A stretch of 64,000 bases of DNA from Saccharothrix saharensis (GCF_006716745.1 NZ_VFPP01000001.1:7823386-7887385), one strand, 5' to 3'; positions 56,598 to 64,000 are shown, counted from the first letter of the stretch. Notes: a model not told the origin generated them from the letters alone. Numbers and translations: made by a program.

Positions 56598-56729
56598 GGC
56601 CGGCTGCCGGCGTCCGGGGTCAACCGATGGGTTGAACCGGGGTCGACCGGAACCACCAGGTCCGCGCCGGTCCGCGGGGCGAGGCTCGAACCCGACATGA
56701 ACAGGGCTTCCCCCGAGGAGGGTGTGGCG

Positions 56730-57236
56730 ATGCGCAAGACCACGATCGCGGTGCTGGTGGCGTTGTCCGTGGTGGGCGCCGGCGGGTACGCGACGGCCGA
56801 CCGGCAGCACGGGCGCAGCGGGGTCGCGGTGCGGACCGCGACGACGATCACGGTCGACGCGGCGGTGAAGGCCGCGCAGGCGGCGCTGGACGCGGCCGAG
56901 AAGGACGGGCAGCGGGTCACCGTCGCCGTGGTGGACCGGGGCGGTGACGTGGTCGTGCTGCTGCACGGCGACGGCGCGGGCCCGCAGACCGAGGAGTCGG
57001 CCCGCCGCAAGGCGTTCACGTCGGTGTCGTTCAACGCCCCGACCTCGGCCCTGGCCTCCCGCGTGACCGGCGACGGCGCCACCCTCCGCGACATCCCGGG
57101 CACGCTGTTCCTGGCCGGCGGCCTGCCGGTGGTCTCCGACGGCGCCCCGGTCGCCGGCATCGGCGTCGGCGGCGCCCCCAGCGGCGACCTCGACGAGCGC
57201 TACGCCCGCGCCGGCCTGACCGCCATCGGCGCCTGA
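56730..57236 (+). CDS. Secreted HbpS/GlcG-like haem-binding protein
   Basis: A 168-residue protein with an N-terminal signal (RKTTIAVLVALSVVGAGGYA) and the GlcG/HbpS domain: VDAAVKAAQAALDAAEKDGQ, VTVAVVDRGGDVVVLLHGDG, then ARRKAFTSVSFNAPTSALAS and AGGLPVVSDGAPVAGIGVGG. GlcG-like folds bind haem or corrinoids in several bacteria. HbpS of Streptomyces reticuli is secreted, degrades haem and controls the SenS kinase. GGAGG lies 8 bases before this ATG, so the ATG 33 bases earlier is unlikely. Divergent from two-component system 3, its probable partner. Confidence 0.85.
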   Translation: MRKTTIAVLVALSVVGAGGYATADRQHGRSGVAVRTATTITVDAAVKAAQAALDAAEKDGQRVTVAVVDRGGDVVVLLHGDGAGPQTEESARRKAFTSVSFNAPTSALASRVTGDGATLRDIPGTLFLAGGLPVVSDGAPVAGIGVGGAPSGDLDERYARAGLTAIGA

Positions 57237-57255
57237 CCTCCCTTTCCCCGATCGC

Positions 57256-57343
57256 GCGAGTCGAACCTCCAGGTCCCGTGTGTCGAACCTCCAGGCCTCG
57301 TGAGTCCTACGCTCAGGACCCGGGAGTCCTACGCTCGGGACCC
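57256..57343. repeat. Four head-to-tail 22-base repeats in two alternating types
   Basis: Four units of exactly 22 bases follow each other. Units 1-2 share the core TCGAACCTCCAGG, units 3-4 the core GAGTCCTACGCTC. All share a GNGNGTC start and a C-rich end. Units 3 and 4 can form small hairpins (GTCCT-ACGCTC-AGGAC), units 1-2 weaker ones. They fill the first part of the 250-base gap between the HbpS-like gene and pafB, before its terminator. Confidence 0.85.
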
Positions 57344-57368
57344 CTGGACCCACCGTTCCGGACCGCGT

Positions 57369-57399
57369 CACGCCCCGCCCGCGACCAGGGCGGGGCGTG
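57369..57399 (+). terminator. Hairpin between HbpS-like gene and pafB
   Basis: CACGCCCCGCC and GGCGGGGCGTG form an 11-bp perfect stem (12 with an inner C-G pair) and a seven-base loop. It lies 133 bases after the HbpS-like stop and 76 before the pafB -10, isolating pafBC from upstream transcription. Confidence 0.83.
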
Positions 57400-57474
57400 C
57401 TCCGGCAATCGGCTGAATGGACCATTCACCCGTCTTCACGGCGGGGATGGCGACACCGGGTGTTCGTCCGGGGT

Positions 57475-57480
57475 TAGGGT
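57475..57480 (+). promoter_or_regulatory. -10-like hexamer of pafB, likely leaderless
   Basis: TAGGGT lies 6 bases before the pafB GTG with no ribosome-binding site between. Confidence 0.45.
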
Positions 57481-57486
57481 TCCGGT

Positions 57487-58473
57487 GTGGCCATCGCACG
57501 TGCCGAACGGCTCGTCAACCTGGTGCTGTGCCTGCTGTCGACCCGGCAGTACCTGACCGCCGAACGCATCCGCGCCATCGTCCCCGGCTATGCCGACGCC
57601 GCGACGGACGAGGCGTTCTTCCGCATGTTCGAACGAGACAAGACCGAGCTGCGCGACCTCGGCGTGCCGCTGGAGACGGGTCGCAGCGCGGGCCTGGACG
57701 CGATCGACGGCTACCGCATCGCCCGCCGGGACTACGAGCTCGGCGACATCGACCTGGAGCCGGACGAGGCCGCCGCCGTCGCACTGGCCGCACGACTGTG
57801 GGACTCGCCGCAGTTCACCGGCGCCGCGCACGGCGCGCTGATCAAGCTCCGCGCCGCGGGCGTGGACGTCGACCAGGACGTGCACGTGCCGGTCGAGCCG
57901 AAGGTCCGCACCAGCGAACCGGCGTTCCCGCCGCTGCTCGCGGCCGTGCAGGAGGGGCGCGTGGTCGAGTTCGACTACCGCCGCCCGGTACCGGTCGAGG
58001 TGCGCACCCGCACGGTCGAGCCGTGGGGCGTGGTCGCCTGGCGCGGCCGGTGGTACCTCGTCGGGCACGATCGCGACCGGGACGCGCCCCGCTGCTTCCG
58101 GTTGTCCAGGATCGTGGGCGACGTCCGCGCGATCGGCAAGGCCGGCGCCGTGCAGCGGCCCGACCGGTTCGACCTGCTGTCGTTCGTGGTCCGCAACCAG
58201 CCCGCCGCCGACCAGCCGCCCGCCACGGCCAGGTTGTGGGTCGCGGCGGGCCGGGCCCAGGGCGTGCGCCGGCGGGCGGAGGTCGTCGGCTCCCGCGAGT
58301 TCGACGGCGAGCCCGGGGACGTGCTGGAGATCGAGCTGAGGTTCCCCGACTCGGCCGCCGGCTGGATCGCGGGCTTCGGCCCGGACGTGGTGGTGCTCGA
58401 ACCGGAACTGCTGGCCAAGACGGTGCGGGAGAAGCTGCTCGGCGCGCTGCGCGGCGCGGGGGTGCGTGCGTGA
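57487..58473 (+). CDS. pafB: Transcription activator subunit PafB
   Basis: A 328-residue protein with an N-terminal HTH (IARAERLVNLVLCLLSTRQY, then LTAERIRAIVPGYADAATDE and FFRMFERDKTELRDLGVPLE), a WYL domain (about 145-230: VVEFDYRRPVPVEVRTRTVE, PWGVVAWRGRWYLVGHDRDR) and a WCX-type C-terminus. PafBC is a heterodimeric RNA-polymerase-binding activator of DNA-damage genes in mycobacteria. The WYL motif proper reads RWYLVGHD. GTG start; pafC overlaps its stop by 4 bases. PafBC is linked to, but not required for, the proteasome. Confidence 0.95.
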   Translation: MAIARAERLVNLVLCLLSTRQYLTAERIRAIVPGYADAATDEAFFRMFERDKTELRDLGVPLETGRSAGLDAIDGYRIARRDYELGDIDLEPDEAAAVALAARLWDSPQFTGAAHGALIKLRAAGVDVDQDVHVPVEPKVRTSEPAFPPLLAAVQEGRVVEFDYRRPVPVEVRTRTVEPWGVVAWRGRWYLVGHDRDRDAPRCFRLSRIVGDVRAIGKAGAVQRPDRFDLLSFVVRNQPAADQPPATARLWVAAGRAQGVRRRAEVVGSREFDGEPGDVLEIELRFPDSAAGWIAGFGPDVVVLEPELLAKTVREKLLGALRGAGVRA

Positions 58474-59441
58474 ACGCCTCCTCCGACCGGCTGCCCCGGC
58501 TGCTGGCCCTCGTGCCCTACCTGCTGGCCCGGCCCGGCATCCCCATCGACGAGGTCGCCGCCGACTTCGAGGTCACGCCCAAGCAGATCCGCAAGGACCT
58601 GGAACTGCTGTGGATGTGCGGTCTGCCCGGCTACGGCCCGGGCGACCTGATCGACCTGTCGTTCGAGAGCGACACGGTCACCGTCACGTTCGACGCGGGC
58701 ATGAGCCGGCCGCTGCGCCTGACCGCGGCCGAGGCGACGTCGCTGCTGGTGGCGCTGCGCGCGCTGGTGGAGACACCGGGCGTGGCCGACCAGGACGCGG
58801 TGCAGCGCGCGGTGGCCAAGATCGAGGCCGCCGTCGGCCAGGCGCAGCCCGCGGGCGTCGCCGTGGGCCTGGCCCTGCGGGAAGCGCCCGAGACGTCACG
58901 CGTGCGGGACACGGTGTCCGACGGCGTCCTGCGCAAGCGCGCGCTGCACCTGCGCTACTACACGCCGTCACGCGACGAGATCACCGAACGGGTCGTGGAC
59001 CCGATGCGGATGCTGCTGGTGGAGGGCCGCGGCTACCTGGAGGCGTGGTGCCGCGCGGCGGACGGCGTGCGGCTGTTCCGGCTCGACCGGATCGACGCCG
59101 TCGACGTGCTGGACGAGCCCGCGTCCCCGCCGCCGCACGCCACGCCCACCGACACGTCGGAGGGGTTGTTCCAGCCGGACCCGTCGCAGCGCACTGCCGT
59201 GCTGGTGCTCGAACCGGACGCCCGCTGGGTGGCCGAGTACTACCCGACCGACGGCCTGGTGGAGCTCGGCGACGGCCGGGCCAGGGTGCTCATGCGCTAC
59301 GCCGACACCGCCTGGATGGTCCGCCTGCTGCTCGGGCTGGGCGGTGAAGCGCACGTCGAGCAGCCGTCCGACCTGGTGGCCGAGGTAGCCCGGCAGGCCG
59401 AGGCGGCATTGCGCCGGGCGGATCACCTCCCGGCAACCTAG
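58470..59441 (+). CDS. pafC: Transcription activator subunit PafC
   Basis: A 323-residue partner of PafB: N-terminal HTH (RLPRLLALVPYLLARPGIPI, DEVAADFEVTPKQIRKDLEL), WYL domain (LRKRALHLRYYTPSRDEITE, PMRMLLVEGRGYLEAWCRAA) and WCX C-terminus (VLVLEPDARWVAEYYPTDGL). GTG overlaps the pafB TGA (GTGA), so the two are made in equal amounts. The WYL dyad reads GYLEAWC here. PafBC activates RecA-independent mycobacterial DNA-damage genes, probably by sensing ssDNA. Confidence 0.95.
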   Translation: MNASSDRLPRLLALVPYLLARPGIPIDEVAADFEVTPKQIRKDLELLWMCGLPGYGPGDLIDLSFESDTVTVTFDAGMSRPLRLTAAEATSLLVALRALVETPGVADQDAVQRAVAKIEAAVGQAQPAGVAVGLALREAPETSRVRDTVSDGVLRKRALHLRYYTPSRDEITERVVDPMRMLLVEGRGYLEAWCRAADGVRLFRLDRIDAVDVLDEPASPPPHATPTDTSEGLFQPDPSQRTAVLVLEPDARWVAEYYPTDGLVELGDGRARVLMRYADTAWMVRLLLGLGGEAHVEQPSDLVAEVARQAEAALRRADHLPAT

Positions 59442-59459
59442 GGCAAGTACGGTGGGTCT

Positions 59460-59726
59460 GTGCCGTACTTGCCGATCCTGGCGCCGATCGCCCTCGGGGT
59501 GGTCGTGCTCGTCCTGACCTGCGTCCGAGTCATCCGATCCTTGCGCCGCTTCCGCGCCGCAAGCACTCTGGTGGGTGACAGGGTCGGCGATGGTGTCGGT
59601 CTGCTGCGGGCGCGGTTCGCCGCGCTCGGGGTGGCCGTCGCCGAACGGCGTCCGGATCACGCCCGCGAGGGCAAGCCCCGCGTACCATCGGTGGACCGGG
59701 GGAGACAGGAGGACAACGGTGCCTAA
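59460..59726 (+). CDS. Small membrane protein between pafC and tatA, function unknown
   Basis: An 88-residue protein with one N-terminal helix (LPILAPIALGVVVLVLTCVR, about 4-23) and a basic cytoplasmic tail (RSLRRFRAASTLVGDRVGDG). It starts 19 bases after pafC and its stop overlaps the tatA start by 8 bases, so it is probably translated with both. I do not recognise a domain. Comparable small genes at this position in related actinobacteria would support it; the membrane helix and tight spacing are the main evidence here. Confidence 0.65.
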   Translation: MPYLPILAPIALGVVVLVLTCVRVIRSLRRFRAASTLVGDRVGDGVGLLRARFAALGVAVAERRPDHAREGKPRVPSVDRGRQEDNGA

Positions 59727-60087
59727 CCTCGGACCAACCGAGCTGATCATCATCGCCGTGGTGATCATCCTGCTCTTCGGCGCGAAGAAGCTGCCGGACA
59801 TGGCGCGCTCGATCGGCCGCTCGGCGAAGATCCTCAAGGCGGAGACCAAGGGCCTGCGCAGCGAGGACGACCCGCAGCAGCAGCCGGGCACGACGGCGCA
59901 GCAGGCGCCCGCGCCGCAGCAGCTGCCGCCCGTCCAGCCGCAGGTGGCCCAGCAGCCGGTGGCCCAGCAGCCGGTGGCGCAGCCGCAGCAGGTCGTCCAG
60001 CCCGTGGCGCAGCCGGTCCAGCCGCAGGTGGCCCAGCCCATCGAGCAGTCCGCGCAGAACCTGCAGAACAAGCAGAACACCAACTAG
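59719..60087 (+). CDS. tatA: Twin-arginine translocase subunit TatA
   Basis: A 122-residue protein. The N-terminal helix (PNLGPTELIIIAVVIILLFG, 2-21) is followed by the FGAKKLPDMARSIGRSAKIL hinge and amphipathic helix, the TatA signature, then an unusually long, Gln/Pro/Val-rich tail (about 55-122) with repeated QQPVAQ and QPVAQP. TatA forms the pore-like oligomer that moves folded proteins with twin-arginine signals. GGAGG lies 8 bases before the GTG. It precedes tatC by 36 bases; no tatB is in the window. Confidence 0.95.
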   Translation: MPNLGPTELIIIAVVIILLFGAKKLPDMARSIGRSAKILKAETKGLRSEDDPQQQPGTTAQQAPAPQQLPPVQPQVAQQPVAQQPVAQPQQVVQPVAQPVQPQVAQPIEQSAQNLQNKQNTN

Positions 60088-60123
60088 ACCAGCGTCGACG
60101 AGAGCCTAAGGACGGTCCGCACG

Positions 60124-61110
60124 GTGGGGGCAAGTCCGGTCCGGTGGTGGGCCCAGCGCCGGGAGCGCCGCAAGATCACGAGTCGCCGGGGCAACCCCGA
60201 CGGCACCATGTCGTTGAAGGACCACCTCTACGACCTCCGGCACCGGCTGGGGCTGGCGCTGCTGTTCATCGCGCTGGGCGCGATCTTCGGCTTCATCTGG
60301 TGGGAGGTGCGGTTCTTCGGGCTGCCGGACCTGGGCGACATCGTCGTCCAGCCCTACTGCGGCATCCCGGAGACGCAGCGGCTCACCCAGGAGGGCCGGG
60401 GCTGCCAGCTGCTGCAGACCAAGCCGTTCGAGGTCTTCATGATCCGGCTCAAGGTCGGCGCGGGCGCGGGCATGGCGCTGACCTCGCCGCTGTGGCTCTA
60501 CCAGCTGTGGCGGTTCATCTCGCCGGGCCTGTACGCCAAGGAGCGGCGGGTCGCCGTCGTCTTCGTGGCGTGCGCGTCGGTGCTGTTCGTCGCGGGCGCC
60601 ACGCTCGCGTTCTACGTCGTGCCGCAGGGCCTGGCGGTGCTGGTCGGTTTCGGCGACGACCAGTTCATCACGGCGTTGACGGCGGGCGAGTACGTCAGCT
60701 TCGTGATGGCGTTGCTGCTGATCTTCGGCGTGAGCTTCGAGCTGCCGCTCATCGTGGTGATGCTCAACCAGGTCGGCGTGGTCAGCTACGAGAAGCTGAA
60801 CAAGTGGCGGCGCGGCATCGTGTTCACGCTGTTCATCTTCGCCGCGATCGCCACACCGGGCACCGACCCGATCTCCATGGTCGCGCTGGCGGTGGCGCTC
60901 GTGCTGCTGTTCGAGCTGGCGATCCAGATCGCCCGGGTGCACGACAAGCGGGTCGCGCGCCGGCGCAAGGCCGAGGGCCTGGACGACATCCCGGACGACG
61001 TCGCCGCGCCGTTCGACTACACGCCGTCGGCGGTCGAGGAACCGTCACCCGATCCGGTGCCCACGCCCGACCCGGCGCCCGGCCGGGTCCGCTACGACGA
61101 CGTGACCTGA
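60124..61110 (+). CDS. tatC: Twin-arginine translocase subunit TatC
   Basis: A 328-residue membrane protein with six helices. MSLKDHLYDLRHRLGLALLF (about 29-48) is the conserved N-terminal motif, FEVFMIRLKVGAGAGMALTS the helix 2 region, YQLWRFISPGLYAKERRVAV the cytoplasmic loop, and VSFELPLIVVMLNQVGVVSY helix 4 (with the conserved Glu). The GTG start gives about 28 extra N-terminal residues (VGASPVRWWAQRRERRKITS). A charged C-terminal tail (PSPDPVPTPDPAPGRVRYDD) follows. TatC is the receptor for twin-arginine signal peptides. Confidence 0.96.
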   Translation: MGASPVRWWAQRRERRKITSRRGNPDGTMSLKDHLYDLRHRLGLALLFIALGAIFGFIWWEVRFFGLPDLGDIVVQPYCGIPETQRLTQEGRGCQLLQTKPFEVFMIRLKVGAGAGMALTSPLWLYQLWRFISPGLYAKERRVAVVFVACASVLFVAGATLAFYVVPQGLAVLVGFGDDQFITALTAGEYVSFVMALLLIFGVSFELPLIVVMLNQVGVVSYEKLNKWRRGIVFTLFIFAAIATPGTDPISMVALAVALVLLFELAIQIARVHDKRVARRRKAEGLDDIPDDVAAPFDYTPSAVEEPSPDPVPTPDPAPGRVRYDDVT

Positions 61111-61134
61111 TCACTGGATCGAGTGAAGTCTTTG

Positions 61135-61140
61135 TAGGCT
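61135..61140 (+). promoter_or_regulatory. -10-like hexamer of lipid kinase gene
   Basis: TAGGCT lies 8 bases before the ATG of the kinase gene, 24 bases after the tatC stop, fitting a separate, leaderless or near-leaderless transcript. Confidence 0.42.
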
Positions 61141-61148
61141 TCGCGACC

Positions 61149-62033
61149 ATGTCGACGTCACTGCGGGCGGCCCTGCTGGTGTGCCCCGCCTCGGGCAAGG
61201 GCAGGGCCGCGCGCATGGCGGGCACGGTCGCGCACCGGCTGCGCGGCGCGGTCGACCGCCTCGACCTGCACGTCGCACCCACCGCCGAGGGCACCGCCGA
61301 AGCCGCGCGCCGAGCCGTCGCCGACGGGGTCGACGTGCTCGTGGTGCTCGGCGGCGACGGGGGCGCGCACCTGGCCGTGCAGGCGTGCGCGGAGTCCTCC
61401 ACCGCCCTGGCCGTGGTGCCCGCCGGCACCGGCAACGACCTGGCCGCCGCACTGGGCACCACCTCGGTGGACGACGTCGTGGCCGCGTTGCGCGAGGGCA
61501 CGCGCGCCCGGTTCGACCTCGGCCGCGTGGCAGGCGGCCCGTGGTTCGCCACCGTGCTGTGCGCGGGCTTCGACTCCGCCGTCAACGAACGCGCCAACGC
61601 CATGCGCTGGCCCGCCGGACCGCGCCGCTACGACCTGGCGATCCTGGCCGAGCTGGCGGCGCTGACGCCGCGCCGGCTGGTCGTGGAGACCGAGGACGAG
61701 GTGCTGGAACTGGACGCCCTGCTGGTCGCCGTCGGCAACACCACCAGCTACGGCGGCGGCATCCCGGTGTGCCCGGACGCGTCGGTCACCGACGGCCTGT
61801 TCGACCTGACCGTGGTGCGCGCCGCACCCCGCCGCACGCTGCTGCGGATGCTGCCCACGCTGCGCACCGGGCGGCACGTGGACCACCCGGCCGTGCGCAC
61901 CCTCCGCGCCCGCTCCGCGCGGCTGTCCGGGCCGTCCTGGGTGGCCTACGCCGACGGCGAGCGGCTGAGCGCGGTGCCGTTGACGACCACGTGCGTGCCC
62001 GGCGCCCTCACCGCCGTCACCGGTGGCGGCTGA
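61149..62033 (+). CDS. Diacylglycerol/lipid kinase family protein
   Basis: A 294-residue soluble DAGK-catalytic-domain enzyme. The nucleotide motif is VLVVLGGDGGAHLAVQACAE, followed by TALAVVPAGTGNDLAAALGT, AGFDSAVNERANAMRWPAGP and the C-terminal TDGLFDLTVV and SYGGGIPVCPDASV. Enzymes of this family phosphorylate diacylglycerol or other lipids, such as phosphatidylinositol mannoside precursors in actinobacteria. The position after tatC is shared with mycobacteria, but a specific substrate is not evident. The 3' end overlaps the convergent gene by 17 bases. Confidence 0.9.
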   Translation: MSTSLRAALLVCPASGKGRAARMAGTVAHRLRGAVDRLDLHVAPTAEGTAEAARRAVADGVDVLVVLGGDGGAHLAVQACAESSTALAVVPAGTGNDLAAALGTTSVDDVVAALREGTRARFDLGRVAGGPWFATVLCAGFDSAVNERANAMRWPAGPRRYDLAILAELAALTPRRLVVETEDEVLELDALLVAVGNTTSYGGGIPVCPDASVTDGLFDLTVVRAAPRRTLLRMLPTLRTGRHVDHPAVRTLRARSARLSGPSWVAYADGERLSAVPLTTTCVPGALTAVTGGG

Positions 62034-62502
62034 GCACGTCCCGCCTGCGCCACGAGCCGTGCGGCTCCGCCGTGCCCCGGTCGAAGAGCCACCCGGCCAC
62101 GCTCAGCACCCCGTTGGCCGCGTCCAGCGGCGTGCCGTGCGCGGACTCGACCGTCTCGATCTCGTGCCGGCCGCAGTCCCGGATCGCGTCGCAGCGCACC
62201 GAGATCTCACCCTCCACCTGCCACGGCGGCGGCGACCGCGGCACGTTGCGGTGCGGATCCCGGGGCAGGGCGACGTGCACCCGGAACGCCACCTCCTCGA
62301 ACTCGGCGAGGGCCGACAACCCCGCGTAGGGCGCGCCGGGCAGGTGGTCGAACACCAGGCCCGCGCCCGGTCTGCCCAGGTGGCCGGCCAGCCGCTCGAC
62401 CCGGGTGGCGGCCTGTCGCAGCACCGCGAGCACCGGGTCGACCTCGACCAGGTCGGGGAACACCCACCTGAGGTCGCCTTCCGCCAACGGGATCGCTTCC
62501 AC
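62017..62502 (-). CDS. Conserved hypothetical protein
   Basis: A 161-residue soluble protein of no family I recognise. It begins VEAIPLAEGDLRWVFPDLVE and has PVLAVLRQAATRVERLAGHL, GAPYAGLSALAEFEEVAFRV and GVLSVAGWLFDRGTAEP. Predicted alternating strands and helices suggest a small alpha/beta fold, without membrane segments or known motifs. GTG 62502 is chosen; the upstream part of the frame overlaps the divergent helY promoter region and is unlikely. Convergent with the lipid kinase by 17 bases. It lies 128 bases from helY. Confidence 0.6.
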   Translation of the reverse strand: MEAIPLAEGDLRWVFPDLVEVDPVLAVLRQAATRVERLAGHLGRPGAGLVFDHLPGAPYAGLSALAEFEEVAFRVHVALPRDPHRNVPRSPPPWQVEGEISVRCDAIRDCGRHEIETVESAHGTPLDAANGVLSVAGWLFDRGTAEPHGSWRRRDVLSRHR

Positions 62503-62630
62503 GTCTGACGAGTGTGCCGCACGATCCACCTTCGTGGTCTTGATAACTTCAGTGCTGACCAAAAGTCCCGTTGCGGGTTCCGGTCCGGATCTGAAGCGAT
62601 TTTGTCGGTCCCGTATGACAGCCTGGACAG

Positions 62631-64000
62631 GTGTCAAGCACTTCGCGGTCTCCGGCCGACTCGTACGCGGACTTCCGCCGCCGCTCCTCCCGGCCCAAGC
62701 TGGCCGACTTCCTGGGGGTCATCTCGTTCGAACTCGACCCGTTCCAGCAACGCGCCTGCGAGGCGCTGGAGGACGGGCACGGCGTGCTGGTCTGCGCCCC
62801 CACCGGCGCCGGCAAGACCGTCGTCGGCGAGTTCGCCGTGCACCTGGCCCTGTCCGAGGGCAGCAAGTGCTTCTACACGACGCCGATCAAGGCGCTGTCG
62901 AACCAGAAGTACGCCGACCTGGTCGCGCGCTACGGCGCGAACAAGGTCGGCCTGCTCACCGGCGACACCTCGGTCAACGGCGACGCGCCGATCGTCGTGA
63001 TGACCACCGAGGTCCTGCGCAACATGCTGTACGCGGGCTCCTCCACCCTCAGCACCCTGGCCTACGTGGTGATGGACGAGATCCACTACCTGGCCGACCG
63101 GTTCCGCGGCCCGGTGTGGGAGGAGGTGATCCTGCACCTGCCCGAGTCCGTGCGGCTGGTCGGCCTGTCCGCCACCGTCAGCAACGCCGAGGAGTTCGGC
63201 GAGTGGCTGGTCGAGGTGCGCGGCGACACCACCGTCGTGGTCGACGAGCACCGGCCCGTGCCGCTGTGGCAGCACATGCTCGCCGGCGGCCGGATGATGG
63301 ACCTGTTCGCCGGCGAAGGCGCCGACGGGCACGCCCGCATCAACCCGCAACTGCTGCGGCACACCGACGACCTCTCCCGCTTCCACGTGCCGTGGAGCCG
63401 CAACCGCAACAACAAGGACCAACGCGGCCGCCCGCCGCGCGGCTCCGGCTTCAAACCGCCGTCCCGGGTCGACATCGTGCAGCGGCTCGACGGCGCCGGC
63501 CTGCTGCCCGCCATCGACTTCGTGTTCAGCCGCGCGGGCTGCGACGCGGCCGTCACCCAGTGCGTGCGGGCCGGCCTGCGGCTCAACTCCCCCGACGAGG
63601 TCGAGCAGATCCGCGAGGTCATCGAGGAGAAGACCAAGGACCTGCCGCAGGGCGACCTGATGGTGCTGGGCTACTGGGAGTGGCGCGAAGCGCTGGAACG
63701 CGGCATCGCCAGCCACCACGCCGGCCTGCTGCCCGCGTTCAAGGAGACCGTGGAGGAGCTGTTCGTCCGCGGCCTGGTGAAGGTCGTGTTCGCCACCGAG
63801 ACGCTGGCGCTCGGCATCAACATGCCCGCCCGCACCGTCGTGCTGGAGAAGCTGGTCAAGTACAACGGCGAGGCGCACGTCGACCTGACACCCGGCGAGT
63901 ACACCCAGCTCACCGGCCGCGCCGGGCGGCGCGGCATCGACGTGGAGGGTCACGCCGTCGTGGTGTGGCAGCCCGGCGTCGACCCGAAGGCCGTCGGCGG
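62631..64000 (+). CDS. helY: DEAD/DEAH-box RNA helicase HelY (Ski2/Mtr4-like), 3' end outside window
   Basis: The frame is open to the window edge (456 codons). After VSSTSRSPADSYADFRRRSS it shows motif I APTGAGKT (about 56-63), YTTPIKALSNQKY, motif II MDEIHYLAD (DEIH, 149-152), motif III GLSATVSNAEEFGEW, and in the second RecA domain FSRAGCDAAVTQ, ATETLALGINMPARTVVLEK and motif VI QLTGRAGRRGID. A short charged insertion (WSRNRNNKDQRGRPPRGSGF) precedes domain 2. This is the actinobacterial Mtr4/Ski2-like helicase that follows tatC in mycobacteria. It unwinds RNA; the precise role is unproven. Confidence 0.94.
   Translation, partial: MSSTSRSPADSYADFRRRSSRPKLADFLGVISFELDPFQQRACEALEDGHGVLVCAPTGAGKTVVGEFAVHLALSEGSKCFYTTPIKALSNQKYADLVARYGANKVGLLTGDTSVNGDAPIVVMTTEVLRNMLYAGSSTLSTLAYVVMDEIHYLADRFRGPVWEEVILHLPESVRLVGLSATVSNAEEFGEWLVEVRGDTTVVVDEHRPVPLWQHMLAGGRMMDLFAGEGADGHARINPQLLRHTDDLSRFHVPWSRNRNNKDQRGRPPRGSGFKPPSRVDIVQRLDGAGLLPAIDFVFSRAGCDAAVTQCVRAGLRLNSPDEVEQIREVIEEKTKDLPQGDLMVLGYWEWREALERGIASHHAGLLPAFKETVEELFVRGLVKVVFATETLALGINMPARTVVLEKLVKYNGEAHVDLTPGEYTQLTGRAGRRGIDVEGHAVVVWQPGVDPKAVG

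Overview
This window is chromosomal DNA from a high-GC actinomycete. The gene content points to Pseudonocardiales (Saccharothrix, Actinosynnema or Lentzea-like): a mycothiol ligase gene (mshC), a complete Pup-proteasome system (arc/mpa, dop, pup, prcB, prcA, pafA, pafB, pafC), a Streptomyces-type glycerol operon, many GTG starts and many stop/start overlaps. The backbone order mshC - PAC2 - hisE - recB-like - trmI - arc - dop-pup-prcBA - pafA - pafBC - tatA - tatC - helY is collinear with the same stretch of the Mycobacterium tuberculosis chromosome (mshC to helY), so this is an ancestral core locus with accessory genes inserted between the anchors.

Layout. 1-12 kb: a partial SPFH protein, mshC, a secreted subtilisin-like protease, a MarR/GbsR regulator divergent from a two-gene ABC exporter, an HTH regulator plus MFS pair preceded by a 36-bp perfect palindrome, a second MFS gene, a decayed nucleotidyltransferase-like gene, and PAC2. 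12-25 kb: a HAD phosphatase, a cobalamin-riboswitch-controlled cbtB-cbtA pair, a FhuF-like Fe-S protein, LysE and two acetyltransferases, hisE overlapping a monooxygenase-like gene, a phosphoribosyltransferase, a thioesterase, a RecB-like nuclease, a TetR/flavin-monooxygenase divergent pair, an M50 protease and a NarL-type two-component system. 25-42 kb: trmI, a membrane-anchored repeat protein, arc, a second NarL system divergent from an ABC exporter whose ATPase and permease genes are separated by a C-rich 0.84-kb spacer, an aldo/keto reductase, NUDIX, an orphan FtsX-like permease, then dop-pup-prcB-prcA closed by a strong hairpin.

42-64 kb: a small ribbon-helix-helix-like protein with tandem upstream repeats, a thioesterase, the IclR-glpF-glpK-glpD glycerol operon with two matching operator palindromes, a frameshifted XRE-type gene, a secreted ricin-B lectin, a MarR-GNAT fusion, a PAP2/diacylglycerol-kinase fusion, pafA, a frameshifted YCF48/BNR-repeat gene, an HTH/SRPBCC pair, a third NarL system beside an HbpS/GlcG-like secreted protein, four 22-bp tandem repeats, pafB-pafC, a small membrane protein, tatA, tatC, a lipid kinase, an unknown protein and the start of helY.

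Functionally, arc, dop, pup, prcA, prcB and pafA form the pupylation-degradation pathway, and pafBC is the DNA-damage transcription activator usually linked to it. Pup here is encoded with a C-terminal Glu, so deamidation by Dop should not be needed. Fourteen genes have a TANNNT hexamer 6-8 bases before the start codon, which suggests widespread leaderless transcription. I saw no insertion sequence, CRISPR array, rRNA or tRNA gene; the signs of decay are one gene relic and two frameshifted genes. I found no clearly new multi-gene system. The least explained items are the 36-bp palindrome, the 22-bp repeats, the C-rich spacer and the RHH-like gene with its repeats.
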